From Oscillospiraceae bacterium Marseille-Q3528 (GTDB taxonomy: Bacteria > Bacillota > Clostridia > Lachnospirales > Lachnospiraceae), in contig JAGTTR010000022.1 in assembly GCA_018223385.1 (NCBI GenBank), positions 1-64,000 of the forward strand: DNA of 64,000 bases, read 5' to 3'. The notes below the pieces were generated by a model. That model worked only from the letters and a program-made list of their open reading frames with translations, did no database searches and was not told the origin of the DNA. Positions 16,753 through 27,006 of this stretch are shown piece by piece (the first letter of the stretch is position 1; every line of letters begins with the position of its first letter). Made by a program: the position numbers and the translations under genes.

Positions 16753-17568
16753 ATGAAAGGAAAAAGAATCATCGCAGGCATTCTGCTTGTGGGAATATTG
16801 GCAGGCACGCTGACAGGGTGCAGAAAAACAGAGGACAGCAAAACAGAAACGGACAGGCCTGTGATCACGCTTGGCAGTGACAACTATCCGCCATACAATT
16901 ATCTCAATGCGGATGGTATCCCGACTGGAATTGATGTGGAGCTTGCGACGGAAGCCTTCAAAAGAATGGGGTATGAGGTGAATGTTGTCCGGATCAACTG
17001 GGAGAAGAAAAAAGAACTGGTGGAAAGCGGAGAGATAGACTGTATCATGGGGTGCTTTTCCATGGAAGGACGTCTTGACGATTATCGCTGGGCAGGTCCG
17101 TACATGGCAAGCCGTCAGGTGGTTGCCGTAAATGAGAACAGTGATATTTATAAACTCAGTGACCTTGCGGGAAAAAATCTTGCCGTCCAGTCTACAACCA
17201 AACCGGAAGGCATTTTTTTGAACCGGACGGATGAGCGGATCCCCAAACTGGGCAATCTGATCAGTCTCGGACACAGGGAACTGATCTATACATTTCTGGG
17301 AAAAGGTTATGTGGATGCAGTTGCCGCACATGAGGAATCCATCGTCCAGTATATGAAGGATTATGATACAAGCTTCCGTATTCTGGAGGAGCCGCTGATG
17401 CTTGTCGGGATAGGAGTTGCTTTTGCAAAAAATGATGACAGAGGAATTTGTGAACAGATGGATCAGACACTGGAAGAAATGCGGCAGGACGGCACATCCC
17501 TGAAGATCATTGGGAAATATCTGGATAATCCCGGGAAGTATCTGGAGGTAGATGATTTTGGATATTAA
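16753..17568 (+). CDS. Family-3 extracellular solute-binding lipoprotein
   Basis: The 271-residue protein has a lipoprotein signal with lipobox LTGC (Cys about 23), then a bacterial solute-binding family 3 fold: ITLGSDNYPPYNYLNADG, IDVELATEAFKRMGYEV, IDCIMGCFSMEGR and VAAHEESIVQYMKDY. This family binds amino acids or similar small polar ligands. No permease or ATPase gene is near. It overlaps the hybrid histidine kinase gene by 17 bases, so it is probably a periplasm-side ligand sensor feeding the kinase, not a transporter part. Confidence 0.9.
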   Translation: MKGKRIIAGILLVGILAGTLTGCRKTEDSKTETDRPVITLGSDNYPPYNYLNADGIPTGIDVELATEAFKRMGYEVNVVRINWEKKKELVESGEIDCIMGCFSMEGRLDDYRWAGPYMASRQVVAVNENSDIYKLSDLAGKNLAVQSTTKPEGIFLNRTDERIPKLGNLISLGHRELIYTFLGKGYVDAVAAHEESIVQYMKDYDTSFRILEEPLMLVGIGVAFAKNDDRGICEQMDQTLEEMRQDGTSLKIIGKYLDNPGKYLEVDDFGY

Positions 17569-19738
17569 GCAAAGGACGAAAGAAAAACGTTTCTGGCTGG
17601 CAGGTGGTCTGCTTGGGGTCTGTGTGGTTGCAGTTGCCATATTTTACTTTTTCCGTGCGGAGAAAAAAGAAACAGAAAAAAGAATGGTGGAAATGGTAAA
17701 TTATGTCAAGGTCCAGTGCGCAACCTATATCCGTTATAATGAATCTTCGGAATCCAAAAGTCTCCTCCGTACGATCGAAAATACGAGACAGATGAGCACA
17801 AATATTAATATGGAAACAGAAAATGGCGGACAGTTGAGCCCGGAGTTTCTGAAAGAGAATCTTCAGACCCTGTGGGTAGACGGTATTCTCGTGCTGGATG
17901 CAGAGGGAAGGATTGTTACTGCATACAGCACGGATGCGTCCCTGACGGATGAGATCACAGATTATCTGCGGAGAGATAACATCATGGATTTCACGGGATA
18001 TGAAGAGAGAACTTACGCGGAACGGATTAATCGGGCAGATGGGTCACGTATCGACCTTGCAGCCTGTGCCAGAAAAGATGCGCCGGGCATCGTTGCAATT
18101 TATTATTATACATCTCCGGAATTTGTCAGAAAATACACGCTGACGATACAGAGCCTTTTGAAGGGCTACAGTATTCAGAAAGACGGAACCGTCATCGTCG
18201 CTGATGAGGGGATAGTTGTTGCCAGTAACGATGAGAGGTTGTTGGGACAGAATACCGCCGACAATGAGATTGTTCAGAAAATAAAGAAGCATACAGACAG
18301 CCGGCATATTTTTCATCTGAAGAATGAGGGATCCGGCGGTTATGGAATTATGTTAAAGCAGAGGGATTATTATATCTATGCGTATTTTCCGGACACAGAG
18401 CTATTCCACAACCTGCCGCTGCATTTGACAGGTGTCATTTCCGTTTATCTCCTGATCCTCAGTCTGTTCCGGTTCGGGGGATACAGGGTCGAGCAGGCAC
18501 ATCAGAAGCAGCAACGGGAAAAAGATGAAAAATATAAGGAAGAACTCCTGAAAACAGCAAAAAGGGCAGAAGCAGCCAACGAGGCAAAAACCGAGTTCCT
18601 CCAGCGGATGAGTCATGATATCCGAACACCGATCAATGGGATCTGCGGCATGGTCGACGTGGCAGACCATTATGCAAATGATATGGAAAAACAGGCAGAA
18701 TGCAGGGCAAAGATCAAAGAGGCATCCCATCTGTTGCTGGAACTGGTAAATGAGGTCCTGGATATGAGCAAGCTGGAATCGGATGAAATTGTGCTGGAAG
18801 CAATCCCATTTGATCTGGGCAGTATTTCTGAGGAAATATTGGTTGTGGCCGAACAGATGGCGGCCGAACGGAACATTCAGATCGTGCGGGAAGCAAGAGA
18901 AGTCACACACTGGCATCTGATCGGAAGTCCGGGGCATGTGAAACGGATCCTGATGAATATCCTGTCAAATGCAGTGAAATATAACAGGGAAAACGGACGC
19001 ATCTATATCAGAAGCAGGGAAATCCCTTCGGAACAGCCGGGAATGACAACCATTGAATTTGTCTGTCGGGATACGGGGATCGGGATGGCAGAAGCGTTCC
19101 AGAAACGCATTTTTGAACCGTTTTCACAGGAAAATACGGGAAGTCGGACAAAATTTGCCGGAACAGGACTGGGGATGCCGATCACAAAAAAACTCGTTGA
19201 GAAAATGGGCGGATCCATCACATTTGAAAGTAAAGAAGGTGAAGGGACTACCTTTGTGATCCGGATTCCGTTTCAGATAGATACTGACAGGAACGACAGG
19301 GTGGAAGAGGAAGAAAAAACAGAAGCCTCTATCCGTGGCCTGCATATCCTTCTGGTGGAAGATAATGAACTGAATATAGAGATCGCAGAGTTTATTTTGG
19401 AAAACAAAGGGGCTGTAGTCACAAAGGCGGAAAACGGGGAAAAGGCCGTAGAATTTTTCAGAAACTCCGGTATCGGAGAATACGATGCGGTTCTTATGGA
19501 TATCATGATGCCGGTGATGGATGGGCTGACAGCTTCCAAAGCGATACGTGCAATGGACAGGCCGGATGCAAAGATCATTCCGATCATCGCCATGACGGCC
19601 AATGCGTTTACGGAAGATAAGATCAAAGCATACGAAGCAGGCATGGATGAGCATATCGCAAAGCCGCTGGATCGCGAACAGTTGATAGAAATCGTTGCCA
19701 GATTGGCCCGGGAAAAGAAACTTGCGATGGAACTGTAG
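17552..19738 (+). CDS. Hybrid histidine kinase with receiver domain
   Basis: The 728-residue protein has a TM near 14-34, an extracellular sensor region (about 40-280), a second TM (about 287-305), then HisKA, HATPase and receiver domains. The phosphorylated histidine is H355 in RMSHDIRTPINGICGM. ATP-binding boxes are ILSNAVKYN, DTGIGM and GTGLGM. The receiver (about 598-720) has VEDNE, acceptor D650 in VLMDIMMPVMDG, MTANAF and KPLD. There is no Hpt or DNA-binding domain, so a separate partner must take the phosphate. The gene overlaps the solute-binding lipoprotein, which likely supplies the ligand input. Confidence 0.92.
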   Translation: MILDIKQRTKEKRFWLAGGLLGVCVVAVAIFYFFRAEKKETEKRMVEMVNYVKVQCATYIRYNESSESKSLLRTIENTRQMSTNINMETENGGQLSPEFLKENLQTLWVDGILVLDAEGRIVTAYSTDASLTDEITDYLRRDNIMDFTGYEERTYAERINRADGSRIDLAACARKDAPGIVAIYYYTSPEFVRKYTLTIQSLLKGYSIQKDGTVIVADEGIVVASNDERLLGQNTADNEIVQKIKKHTDSRHIFHLKNEGSGGYGIMLKQRDYYIYAYFPDTELFHNLPLHLTGVISVYLLILSLFRFGGYRVEQAHQKQQREKDEKYKEELLKTAKRAEAANEAKTEFLQRMSHDIRTPINGICGMVDVADHYANDMEKQAECRAKIKEASHLLLELVNEVLDMSKLESDEIVLEAIPFDLGSISEEILVVAEQMAAERNIQIVREAREVTHWHLIGSPGHVKRILMNILSNAVKYNRENGRIYIRSREIPSEQPGMTTIEFVCRDTGIGMAEAFQKRIFEPFSQENTGSRTKFAGTGLGMPITKKLVEKMGGSITFESKEGEGTTFVIRIPFQIDTDRNDRVEEEEKTEASIRGLHILLVEDNELNIEIAEFILENKGAVVTKAENGEKAVEFFRNSGIGEYDAVLMDIMMPVMDGLTASKAIRAMDRPDAKIIPIIAMTANAFTEDKIKAYEAGMDEHIAKPLDREQLIEIVARLAREKKLAMEL

Positions 19739-19772
19739 ATTTTATGGTAAAATATATGCAGAGGTGAGAAGT

Positions 19773-20912
19773 ATGAAACTGATGCATTTATCGGACCTGC
19801 ACCTGGGAAAACGGGTGAACGGGTTTTCCATGCTGGATGACCAGCGCTATATATTGAAACAGATCATAGACGTGGTGGACGAAGAACAGCCGGATGGGGT
19901 GCTGATTGCCGGGGATGTGTATGACAAGCCGGTGCCGTCGGCGGAGGCGGTGCAGCTGCTGGATGATTTTCTCTGGCAGCTGTCCAGCCGGGGGCAGCAG
20001 GTATTCCTCATCAGCGGCAACCACGATTCCCCGGAGCGGGTGGCCTTTGGCGGGCGGCTCATGGGGCAGAGCGGCATTCACGTTTCGCCGGTCTATGACG
20101 GAAATGTGGCGTCGATGATTCTGTCGGATGCCTGGGGGGAGGTACGGCTGTACCTGCTCCCTTTTTTAAAACCGGCCCATGTGCGGCGGTTTTACGGTGA
20201 TGAGGAAGAGATTGAAAACTACACGGACGCTCTGCGGACGGCCATTGCCCACATGGCGGTGGATGAAAGCAAACGCAATGTGCTGCTGACCCATCAGTTT
20301 GTCACGGGGGCAGTGCGCAGCGATTCGGAGGAGGTGTCGGTGGGCGGCACAGACAATGTGGACGGGGCGGTTTTTGACTGCTTTGATTATGTGGCACTGG
20401 GGCATATCCACCGACCGCAGAAGGTGGGGCGGGAGACGGTACGCTACTGCGGATCACCGTTAAAATATTCCTTTTCCGAGGCGGGACATGAGAAATCCGT
20501 CTCCATTGTGGAACTGGAAGAAAAGGGGAATATCCATGTGCGCACGGTACCGCTGCGGCCCTGCCACGATCTGCGGGAGATCAGGGGAACCTATATGGAA
20601 GTGACGTCCCGACCATTTTATGAGGGCATGGCGCGGGATGATTACTTTCATATTACCCTGACGGATGAAACGGATGTGCCTAATGCCATCGGAAAGCTCC
20701 GGGTGATCTACCCGAATCTGATGAAGCTGGATTACGACAATGCCCGTACCCGGGGAAGCCTTCAGCCCGCGGCAGTGTGGGATGCGGAAAAGCTGTCACC
20801 GATGGAGCTGTTTTCCAGACTTTATGAAAAACAGAACCGGCAGCCTATGACCGGGGAGCAGACGGCTTTTGTGCAGGGACTGATAGAGAACATATGGGAG
20901 GATGCGCAATGA
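19773..20912 (+). CDS. sbcD: SbcD exonuclease subunit (Mre11 homologue)
   Basis: The 379-residue protein carries the calcineurin-like nuclease motifs of SbcD: DLHLGK (near 8), GDVYDK (near 50), SGNHD (near 83), THQFV and GHIH. With SbcC it forms the complex that opens DNA hairpins and processes double-strand breaks with Mn2+. The ATG at 19773 follows AGAGGTGAGAAGT; an upstream open frame runs into the kinase gene in another frame. It overlaps sbcC by 4 bases. Confidence 0.95.
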   Translation: MKLMHLSDLHLGKRVNGFSMLDDQRYILKQIIDVVDEEQPDGVLIAGDVYDKPVPSAEAVQLLDDFLWQLSSRGQQVFLISGNHDSPERVAFGGRLMGQSGIHVSPVYDGNVASMILSDAWGEVRLYLLPFLKPAHVRRFYGDEEEIENYTDALRTAIAHMAVDESKRNVLLTHQFVTGAVRSDSEEVSVGGTDNVDGAVFDCFDYVALGHIHRPQKVGRETVRYCGSPLKYSFSEAGHEKSVSIVELEEKGNIHVRTVPLRPCHDLREIRGTYMEVTSRPFYEGMARDDYFHITLTDETDVPNAIGKLRVIYPNLMKLDYDNARTRGSLQPAAVWDAEKLSPMELFSRLYEKQNRQPMTGEQTAFVQGLIENIWEDAQ

Positions 20913-23758
20913 GACCACTTCGATTAACCATGTCTGCCTTCGGCCCCTATGCAGGGAAAACAGAGCTTTCCTTGGAGCAGCTGGGTACCCGGGGGCTGTA
21001 TCTTGTTACCGGGGATACCGGTGCCGGGAAAACGACGATTTTCGATGCCATCACCTTTGCCCTGTTCGGGGAGGCCAGCGGGGACAGCCGCACGGCAGAT
21101 ATGCTGCGCTCCAAATATGCAGATGCCGGAACACCCACGCTGGTGGAGCTGGTGTTTGTTTATGCAGGGAAAACTTATAAGGTGCGGCGCAGCCCGGAGT
21201 ATGAACGCCCGGCAAAACGGGGGGATAAGCTGGTAACCCAAAAGGCGGAAGCCGAGCTTACATTGCCGGATGGCCGTGTCATGACCGGACTGAAGGATGT
21301 GGATGCCCGGGTGCAGGATATTCTGGGAGTGACAAGAAAGCAGTTTTCCAGGATTGCCATGATCGCCCAGGGAGAATTTCGGCGGTTATTGCAGGCAAAT
21401 ACGAAAGAACGCATGGAAATCTTTCGGGGGATTTTTAAAACAGAAGGGTATGCCACGCTGCAGCAGCAGTTGAAAAACGAGGCGTCCAGATCCAGAGAGC
21501 ATTGCGCCGCGCTGCAGCAGAGTGTGCAGCAATATGTGTCGGGGCTTCGGTGTGAAGCGGAGGATCCGCTGGCTTCCCGGGTGGAACTGGCCAGAGAAGG
21601 GAGGCTTCCTTCGGATGAAATTTTACCGCTGCTGGAGCAGTTATTGGCACAGGATGAACAGGCAGCGGTGGCGCTGGAGGAAAGCCTGAACCGGACAGAG
21701 CAGCAGCTGGACGCGGTGGGACAGAAGCTGCGGGATGCGGCTGCTCGGGCAGAGCGGGAAAGCCAGAAAAAGGCCGTGCAGGAGAACCTCGAACAGGCAG
21801 AACAACGGCAGCAGGCCGTGCAGTCCACTGCGCAGGAGGCGCAGGCGCTTCTTCCCCAGGCGGAGGAGGCAAAGCGGCAGAAGGTGATCCTGGAACAGCA
21901 GCTGCCACGGTATGAAGAGCTGGAACAGAAACAGGCAGATCTGCGGCAGACCAATCAGGCGATACAACGCAGAGAAAAAGAATTGTCGGATACGAAGAAC
22001 CGGCTTTCCACACTGGCAGAAGAACTGACTGTCATGCAGACAGAGGCAGGGAGCCTGGGGGATGTATCCGTGGCTCTGGCAGAGGCCAGGCACCGGGAAG
22101 AACAGCTGCACCTTCAAAAAACAACCATTCAAAATCTGCAGCGGCAGCTGACGGATTACGGGAAACTGCTGGACAGACTGGCCCGGGCGCAGGAGGCGTA
22201 TGTGGCAGCCCGGGAAACGGCAGAGCAGCGGCAGGCAGAGTATGTCCACAAGAACCGGGCGTTTCTGGATGCCCAGGCGGGCATTCTGGCCCGGGATCTG
22301 ACGGAAGGGCAGCCATGCCCGGTGTGCGGATCCCTCCATCATCCGGTGCTGGCAGAGGCGTCGGCAGAGGCGCCGGATCAGGCGGCGGTGGAACTGGCGA
22401 AACAGGCGGCAGATCAGGCAAGCCAGGAGACCAGCGAGAAAAGTGCAGCAGCGGCAGCGCTGCGGGGACAGCAGGAAAGCCAGGAGGCAGCTCTTGTGGA
22501 GGCACTGCGGGTGCAGTTTGCAAAAGCAGGAGAGGAAGAGTTACAGACGATAGATCCCCGGAAACAGGAAAGGCCGAATGTGTTGATTGTTCTGGCGTTG
22601 GGTGTGCCGATGGATGTTCTTCAACAGCAGAAACATTTGACGTATCTGATACGAACAGCGGACGACCAACTGCGCACGCTGTCAGACCAGTTGAAAACAC
22701 TGGAGAAAAAGCAGCAGCGCCGCCGGTCCCTGGACAAAACCATTCCTGAAAAGCTGGAAAAACAGAAGCAGACAACGGACGAGCTACAGGCTTTGGAGAA
22801 AACGCTTGCCGGGGAAACTGCCCGGCGGGATGCACTGCAGACACAGATCCGCCAGCTGACGGAGCAGCTGCCCTTCGAAGACCGGAAAACGGTGGAAGAG
22901 CACATACAGAAGCTGGTGCAGAAGGCGCAGGAGGTCGAGAAGCAAAATGAGGCTGCCCGACAGGCACTGGAGGATGTGCAAAAGCAGATCGAAGGGTTAC
23001 AGGGACAGAAAAAAACACTGGAAGAGCAGCTTCTGGCGCTGCCAGTCTGTGACGTGGAGGCGTTACAGGCAGAGCAGGAAGCTGCACAGCAGAAAAGAAG
23101 CCAGCTTACGGAAAAACAGCGGCAGCTTGCTGTGTATCAGAACAACCATCGGTCCGTGCGGGACAATTTTTCCAAGCAGTCCCAGGCGCTGACGGCGGCG
23201 GAGCACCGCTATCAGTGGGTGAAAGCACTGTATGAGACCGCCAGCGGCACCATCAGCGGCAAAGAAAAGATCACACTGGAAACATACATCCAGACCACCT
23301 ATTTTGACCGCATCCTGAACCGGGCCAACGTCAGGCTCATGGTCATGTCCGATGGACAGTATGAGCTGAAACGGCGGGAACTCCCCGGCAATCGAAAATC
23401 CCAGAGCGGCCTGGATCTGGACGTCATCGATCATTACAACGGCAGCGAGCGCAGCGCCGATACCCTGTCCGGCGGAGAGGCCTTTCTGGCGTCTCTGGCG
23501 CTGGCACTGGGGCTTTCCGATGAAGTACAGGCATCTGCAGGCGGTATCCGGCTGGACACTCTGTTCGTGGATGAGGGCTTTGGCTCTTTGAGTGAAAATG
23601 CGCTGGAGCTGGCCATGAAAGCCCTGACCGGGCTGTCCGAGGGCAACCGGCTGGTGGGCATCATTTCTCATGTGTCGGAGCTGAAAGAGCGCATCGACCG
23701 GCAGATCGTTGTCACGAAAGACCGCACCGGGGGCAGCCGGGCGGAGATCATCAAATAA
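20909..23758 (+). CDS. sbcC: SbcC ATPase subunit (Rad50 homologue)
   Basis: The 949-residue SMC-like protein has N-terminal Walker A GDTGAGKTT (about 36-44), long coiled coils with a zinc-hook CPVCG near 472, and C-terminal signature LSGGEAFLASLALALG and Walker B DTLFVDEGFGSL. It drives the SbcD nuclease in repair of hairpins and broken ends. The ATG at 20909 is preferred to the one at 20894, because it has GGAGG just upstream and gives the family start MRPLRLTMSAFGPYAGK. It overlaps sbcD (ATGA). Confidence 0.95.
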   Translation: MRPLRLTMSAFGPYAGKTELSLEQLGTRGLYLVTGDTGAGKTTIFDAITFALFGEASGDSRTADMLRSKYADAGTPTLVELVFVYAGKTYKVRRSPEYERPAKRGDKLVTQKAEAELTLPDGRVMTGLKDVDARVQDILGVTRKQFSRIAMIAQGEFRRLLQANTKERMEIFRGIFKTEGYATLQQQLKNEASRSREHCAALQQSVQQYVSGLRCEAEDPLASRVELAREGRLPSDEILPLLEQLLAQDEQAAVALEESLNRTEQQLDAVGQKLRDAAARAERESQKKAVQENLEQAEQRQQAVQSTAQEAQALLPQAEEAKRQKVILEQQLPRYEELEQKQADLRQTNQAIQRREKELSDTKNRLSTLAEELTVMQTEAGSLGDVSVALAEARHREEQLHLQKTTIQNLQRQLTDYGKLLDRLARAQEAYVAARETAEQRQAEYVHKNRAFLDAQAGILARDLTEGQPCPVCGSLHHPVLAEASAEAPDQAAVELAKQAADQASQETSEKSAAAAALRGQQESQEAALVEALRVQFAKAGEEELQTIDPRKQERPNVLIVLALGVPMDVLQQQKHLTYLIRTADDQLRTLSDQLKTLEKKQQRRRSLDKTIPEKLEKQKQTTDELQALEKTLAGETARRDALQTQIRQLTEQLPFEDRKTVEEHIQKLVQKAQEVEKQNEAARQALEDVQKQIEGLQGQKKTLEEQLLALPVCDVEALQAEQEAAQQKRSQLTEKQRQLAVYQNNHRSVRDNFSKQSQALTAAEHRYQWVKALYETASGTISGKEKITLETYIQTTYFDRILNRANVRLMVMSDGQYELKRRELPGNRKSQSGLDLDVIDHYNGSERSADTLSGGEAFLASLALALGLSDEVQASAGGIRLDTLFVDEGFGSLSENALELAMKALTGLSEGNRLVGIISHVSELKERIDRQIVVTKDRTGGSRAEIIK

Positions 23759-23775
23759 CAGAAGGAGTTGCTTGT

Positions 23776-24948
23776 ATGGATTTTTATAAACGTGCACAGG
23801 AATTAAAGGAAGAGACCATCGCAGACCGGCGGTATCTGCACACCCACGCGGAGGACGGCCTGGAGCTGCCTCAGACGAAGGCTTATGTGATGGAGCGGCT
23901 ACGGGCTTACGGGCTGGAACCGAAGGACTGCGGCCACGGGGTGACGGCGACGCTGGGAGGCGGCCAGCCAGTGCTGCTTTTGCGGGCGGATATGGATGCG
24001 CTGCCCATGCCGGAGGAGAGCGGGGAGCCTTTCGCCTGCCCCACAGGGGAGGACGCCCACGCCTGCGGCCATGATTTTCACGCGGCCATGCTGCTGACGG
24101 CGGCGCGGATGTTAAAGGAACAGGAAGGGATGTTAAAGGGAACGGTGAAATTCATGTTCCAGCCGGCGGAGGAGACGTTCCAGGGCAGCCGGGATATGAT
24201 CGCAAACGGCATTCTGGAGGAGCCGCATGTGGATGCGGCGCTGGCCTACCATGTGTCCCCGGGGCGGATGCCGGTGGGGCTGTTTATGTACAATGCGGGC
24301 GGCACCATGATGTATTCGGTGGACGGTTTTCGGATCACGATCACAGGGAGAGGCTGTCACGGCGCTTATCCTCAGGCAGGGATCGATCCCATCAACATCG
24401 GGGTGCATGTGCATCTGGCGCTGCAGGAGCTGATCGCCAGAGAGTGTGATCCGTCCCATGCGTGTGTGCTGACAGTGGGCCAGTTTCATGCGGGTACGGC
24501 AGCCAACATCATCCCCCAGACGGCGGTGCTGGAGGGAACGATCCGCACCAATGAGAAGCAGGCGCGGGAGCTGCTGGTGCGCAGGATGAAGGAGGTGGCG
24601 GAGCGTACCGCTGCGGTGTACGGCGGAACGGCCAGCATCGAGATGCTCTCGGAGGTGCCGCCGCTGATCTGCGACCAGGCCATGACGGAGGAAATCGTTT
24701 CTTATATGAAGGAGCTGGATATCCCGGGACTGACGCCGTATCCGGGGGTGTCTGCCAGTGCGTCCGAGGATTTTGCCGTGATCGCGGAGCGGGTGCCGTC
24801 GGTGTTCATGTATCTGTCTGCGGGTTACCTGGACGAGCGGGGCGATTATCCGGCCCACCATCCAAAGGTGCAGTTCAATGAGGAGGTGTGCCCCATCGGG
24901 GCTGCCTGCCTGGCGCACTGCGCGGTGCGCTGGCTGGAAGAACGGTGA
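23776..24948 (+). CDS. M20-family amidohydrolase (hippurate hydrolase/N-acyl amino acid type)
   Basis: The 390-residue protein is typical of the M20D amidohydrolases: LLLRADMDALPMPEESGEPF, DAHACGHDFHAAMLL (metal ligands Cys, His and Asp), FQPAEETFQGSRDMI (catalytic glutamate pair) and a dimerisation lid with CHGAYP. The C-terminal ligand histidine is in YPAHHPKVQFNEE. These enzymes release amino acids from N-acyl or hippurate-like substrates. It starts 17 bases after sbcC with AGAAGGAG, so it may share its transcript. The exact substrate cannot be assigned. Confidence 0.9.
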   Translation: MDFYKRAQELKEETIADRRYLHTHAEDGLELPQTKAYVMERLRAYGLEPKDCGHGVTATLGGGQPVLLLRADMDALPMPEESGEPFACPTGEDAHACGHDFHAAMLLTAARMLKEQEGMLKGTVKFMFQPAEETFQGSRDMIANGILEEPHVDAALAYHVSPGRMPVGLFMYNAGGTMMYSVDGFRITITGRGCHGAYPQAGIDPINIGVHVHLALQELIARECDPSHACVLTVGQFHAGTAANIIPQTAVLEGTIRTNEKQARELLVRRMKEVAERTAAVYGGTASIEMLSEVPPLICDQAMTEEIVSYMKELDIPGLTPYPGVSASASEDFAVIAERVPSVFMYLSAGYLDERGDYPAHHPKVQFNEEVCPIGAACLAHCAVRWLEER

Positions 24949-25010
24949 GGGGCTCCATGACTCCATGAAAAAATAGTGAAAGAAAGCATTAATATCTGCA
25001 CGATAAAACG

Positions 25011-25039
25011 TGGACAAAGGTTTGTAATGTGAGTATAAT
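25011..25039 (+). promoter_or_regulatory. Promoter of the cyclic-di-GMP gene pair
   Basis: TGGACA (25011-25016) and TATAAT (25034-25039) are 17 bases apart, about 55 bases before the GGDEF-REC-HD-GYP start codon. Confidence 0.65.
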
Positions 25040-25095
25040 CAGAGCTGGATACTTGAAAAGCTGATGAATAGATATAGATAAGGAAATACAGACAA

Positions 25096-26997
25096 ATGGA
25101 ATCACAGATAAAGATGACAATGGAGGAATTACAGCAGGAGAAGGCAAATCTGGAGAAGTTTTTCACAGAGGTACGGGTTTTGAAGGGGGCAGTGCTGGAA
25201 GCAGAAGAGGACAGAGACGGGATTGCATATAAGGCGCTGAAGAATCGGTCCGGATGGAGCGGCCTGGAGCAGAGGGGCACAGTGACCTGTCAGGTGCTTG
25301 CAAGATATGTGGAGGTGGACGGCGAACCGTATGTGCTGGAGATGTTCGGTGAGCTGGATGAGAATCCACAGCTGTATACCGGTGGCGCGGATACGTTGGA
25401 GATCTTTATGGAGAATTACAATGAGCGCCTGTACACAGATGCGCTGACCGGTGTTTATAACCGCCGGTATTATGAGGACGAGATCAAGCTGCTGAAGATC
25501 CGCGGGGGGATCGCAGTCATTGATCTGGATGATTTTAAGCTGTACAATGATCTGTACGGCCATCATGCCGGGGACATGGCGCTCTGTGCGGCTACCCAGG
25601 CGATCCTCGAATGCGTCCGCAAGTCGGATATCCTGATCCGCTACGGCGGCGATGAATTCCTTTTGATTTTGCCGGATATGTCGGCGGAATACTTTGATAA
25701 GAAACTGGAGCAGATCCATCAGAAGATCTGCAGTACAAAGGTCAGAGATTTCAATAGGCTCCAGCTGGCAGCCAGCATTGGCGGGGTCCTCGAGACAGAC
25801 CATCCGGTGGAGGAGGCTGTGGAGCGGGCGGACCGGCTCATGTATCAGGCGAAAAACCGGAAAAATGCGGTGGTGACGGAGAAAAATAAGGATGGTATCA
25901 TCTCGGAAATCAATGAGCTGGAAGAGAAAGCGGAAGAGGATGTGTGTAAGCAGATCGTTCTCATTGTGGATGATTCTGATTTCAACCGGGCATTGCTGGG
26001 GGAGATGCTGCGCAAGGATTTTTCTATTATGGAAGCGTCTTCCGGCGAGGCATGTCTGGAAGCGCTGCAGCAGTATGGCACCGGCATTTCCCTTGTGCTG
26101 CTGGATATCGTCATGCCCGGCATGGACGGTTTCGGCGTGCTGAATGTGATGAATTCCCGTCACTGGATCGATGATATTCCGGTCATCATGATTTCCAGTG
26201 AGGATTCCGCCCAGCACATCCGGCGGGCGTATGACATGGGCGTATCGGACTACATCAGCCGTCCCTTTGACGCGGAGGTCGTATACCGGCGTGTATTTAA
26301 CACCATCAAGCTATATGCAAGACAGCGGCGGCTGACTGCTATCGTTTCCGACCAGATCAACCAGAAAGAGAAGAACTTCCAGATGATGGTTTCCATCCTG
26401 AGCCACATTGTAGAGTTTCGTAATGGGGAAAGTGGTCTGCATGTACAGCATATTCATATTCTGACGGAGATGCTGCTTGCACGGCTTGTGCAGAAGACGG
26501 ATGCCTATCCGCTGTCCTGGTCGGAACAGTATGTCATTGCCATCGGTTCAGCACTGCATGATATCGGCAAGATCGGTATTGATGAGAAGATTCTGAATAA
26601 GCCGGACAAGCTGACTGCCGAGGAGTTTGAGATCATGAAATCCCACACGCTGATCGGTGCGGCCATGCTGAATGACCTGAGTACATACAAGGATGAGCTT
26701 CTGCTGAAGGTGGCTTACCAGATCTGCCGCTGGCATCATGAACGGTATGACGGCGGCGGTTATCCGGATGGGCTGAAGGGAGAAGAGATTCCCATTTCCG
26801 CCCAGGTAGTGGCGCTGGCAGATGTGTACGATGCTCTGGTGAGCAAGCGGGTATACAAGCCTGCTTTTTCCCATGAAAAAGCGCTGGAGATGATCATGAA
26901 CGGTGAGTGCGGTGCTTTTAATCCGATTTTGCTGGAATGCCTGAAGGACATCAGTAAAGAGATCAGGATACGCTATGAGAATGATGAGATGAAATAA
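25096..26997 (+). CDS. GGDEF-receiver-HD-GYP protein (cyclic-di-GMP turnover)
   Basis: The 633-residue soluble protein joins a GGDEF cyclase (about 115-215, YGGDEF 183-188), a receiver (about 290-410, acceptor D337 in LLDIVMPGMDG) and an HD-GYP phosphodiesterase (about 440-630, HDIGKIG from 488, HHERYDGGGYP from 547). The GGDEF domain has an RxxD inhibitory site (R175-D178) exactly five residues before the motif. It could therefore both make and break cyclic-di-GMP, with phosphorylation choosing between them. The N-terminal 100 residues are an uncharacterised helical/beta input. A Hpt protein follows directly, a likely phosphate donor. Confidence 0.92.
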   Translation: MESQIKMTMEELQQEKANLEKFFTEVRVLKGAVLEAEEDRDGIAYKALKNRSGWSGLEQRGTVTCQVLARYVEVDGEPYVLEMFGELDENPQLYTGGADTLEIFMENYNERLYTDALTGVYNRRYYEDEIKLLKIRGGIAVIDLDDFKLYNDLYGHHAGDMALCAATQAILECVRKSDILIRYGGDEFLLILPDMSAEYFDKKLEQIHQKICSTKVRDFNRLQLAASIGGVLETDHPVEEAVERADRLMYQAKNRKNAVVTEKNKDGIISEINELEEKAEEDVCKQIVLIVDDSDFNRALLGEMLRKDFSIMEASSGEACLEALQQYGTGISLVLLDIVMPGMDGFGVLNVMNSRHWIDDIPVIMISSEDSAQHIRRAYDMGVSDYISRPFDAEVVYRRVFNTIKLYARQRRLTAIVSDQINQKEKNFQMMVSILSHIVEFRNGESGLHVQHIHILTEMLLARLVQKTDAYPLSWSEQYVIAIGSALHDIGKIGIDEKILNKPDKLTAEEFEIMKSHTLIGAAMLNDLSTYKDELLLKVAYQICRWHHERYDGGGYPDGLKGEEIPISAQVVALADVYDALVSKRVYKPAFSHEKALEMIMNGECGAFNPILLECLKDISKEIRIRYENDEMK

Positions 26998-27006
26998 TGG
27001 GGGAGA

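Noticed and set aside
22032..23087. 351-codon minus-strand open frame opposite sbcC
   Set aside because: It is a proline/serine-rich shadow of the Gln/Glu-rich coiled coil of SbcC.
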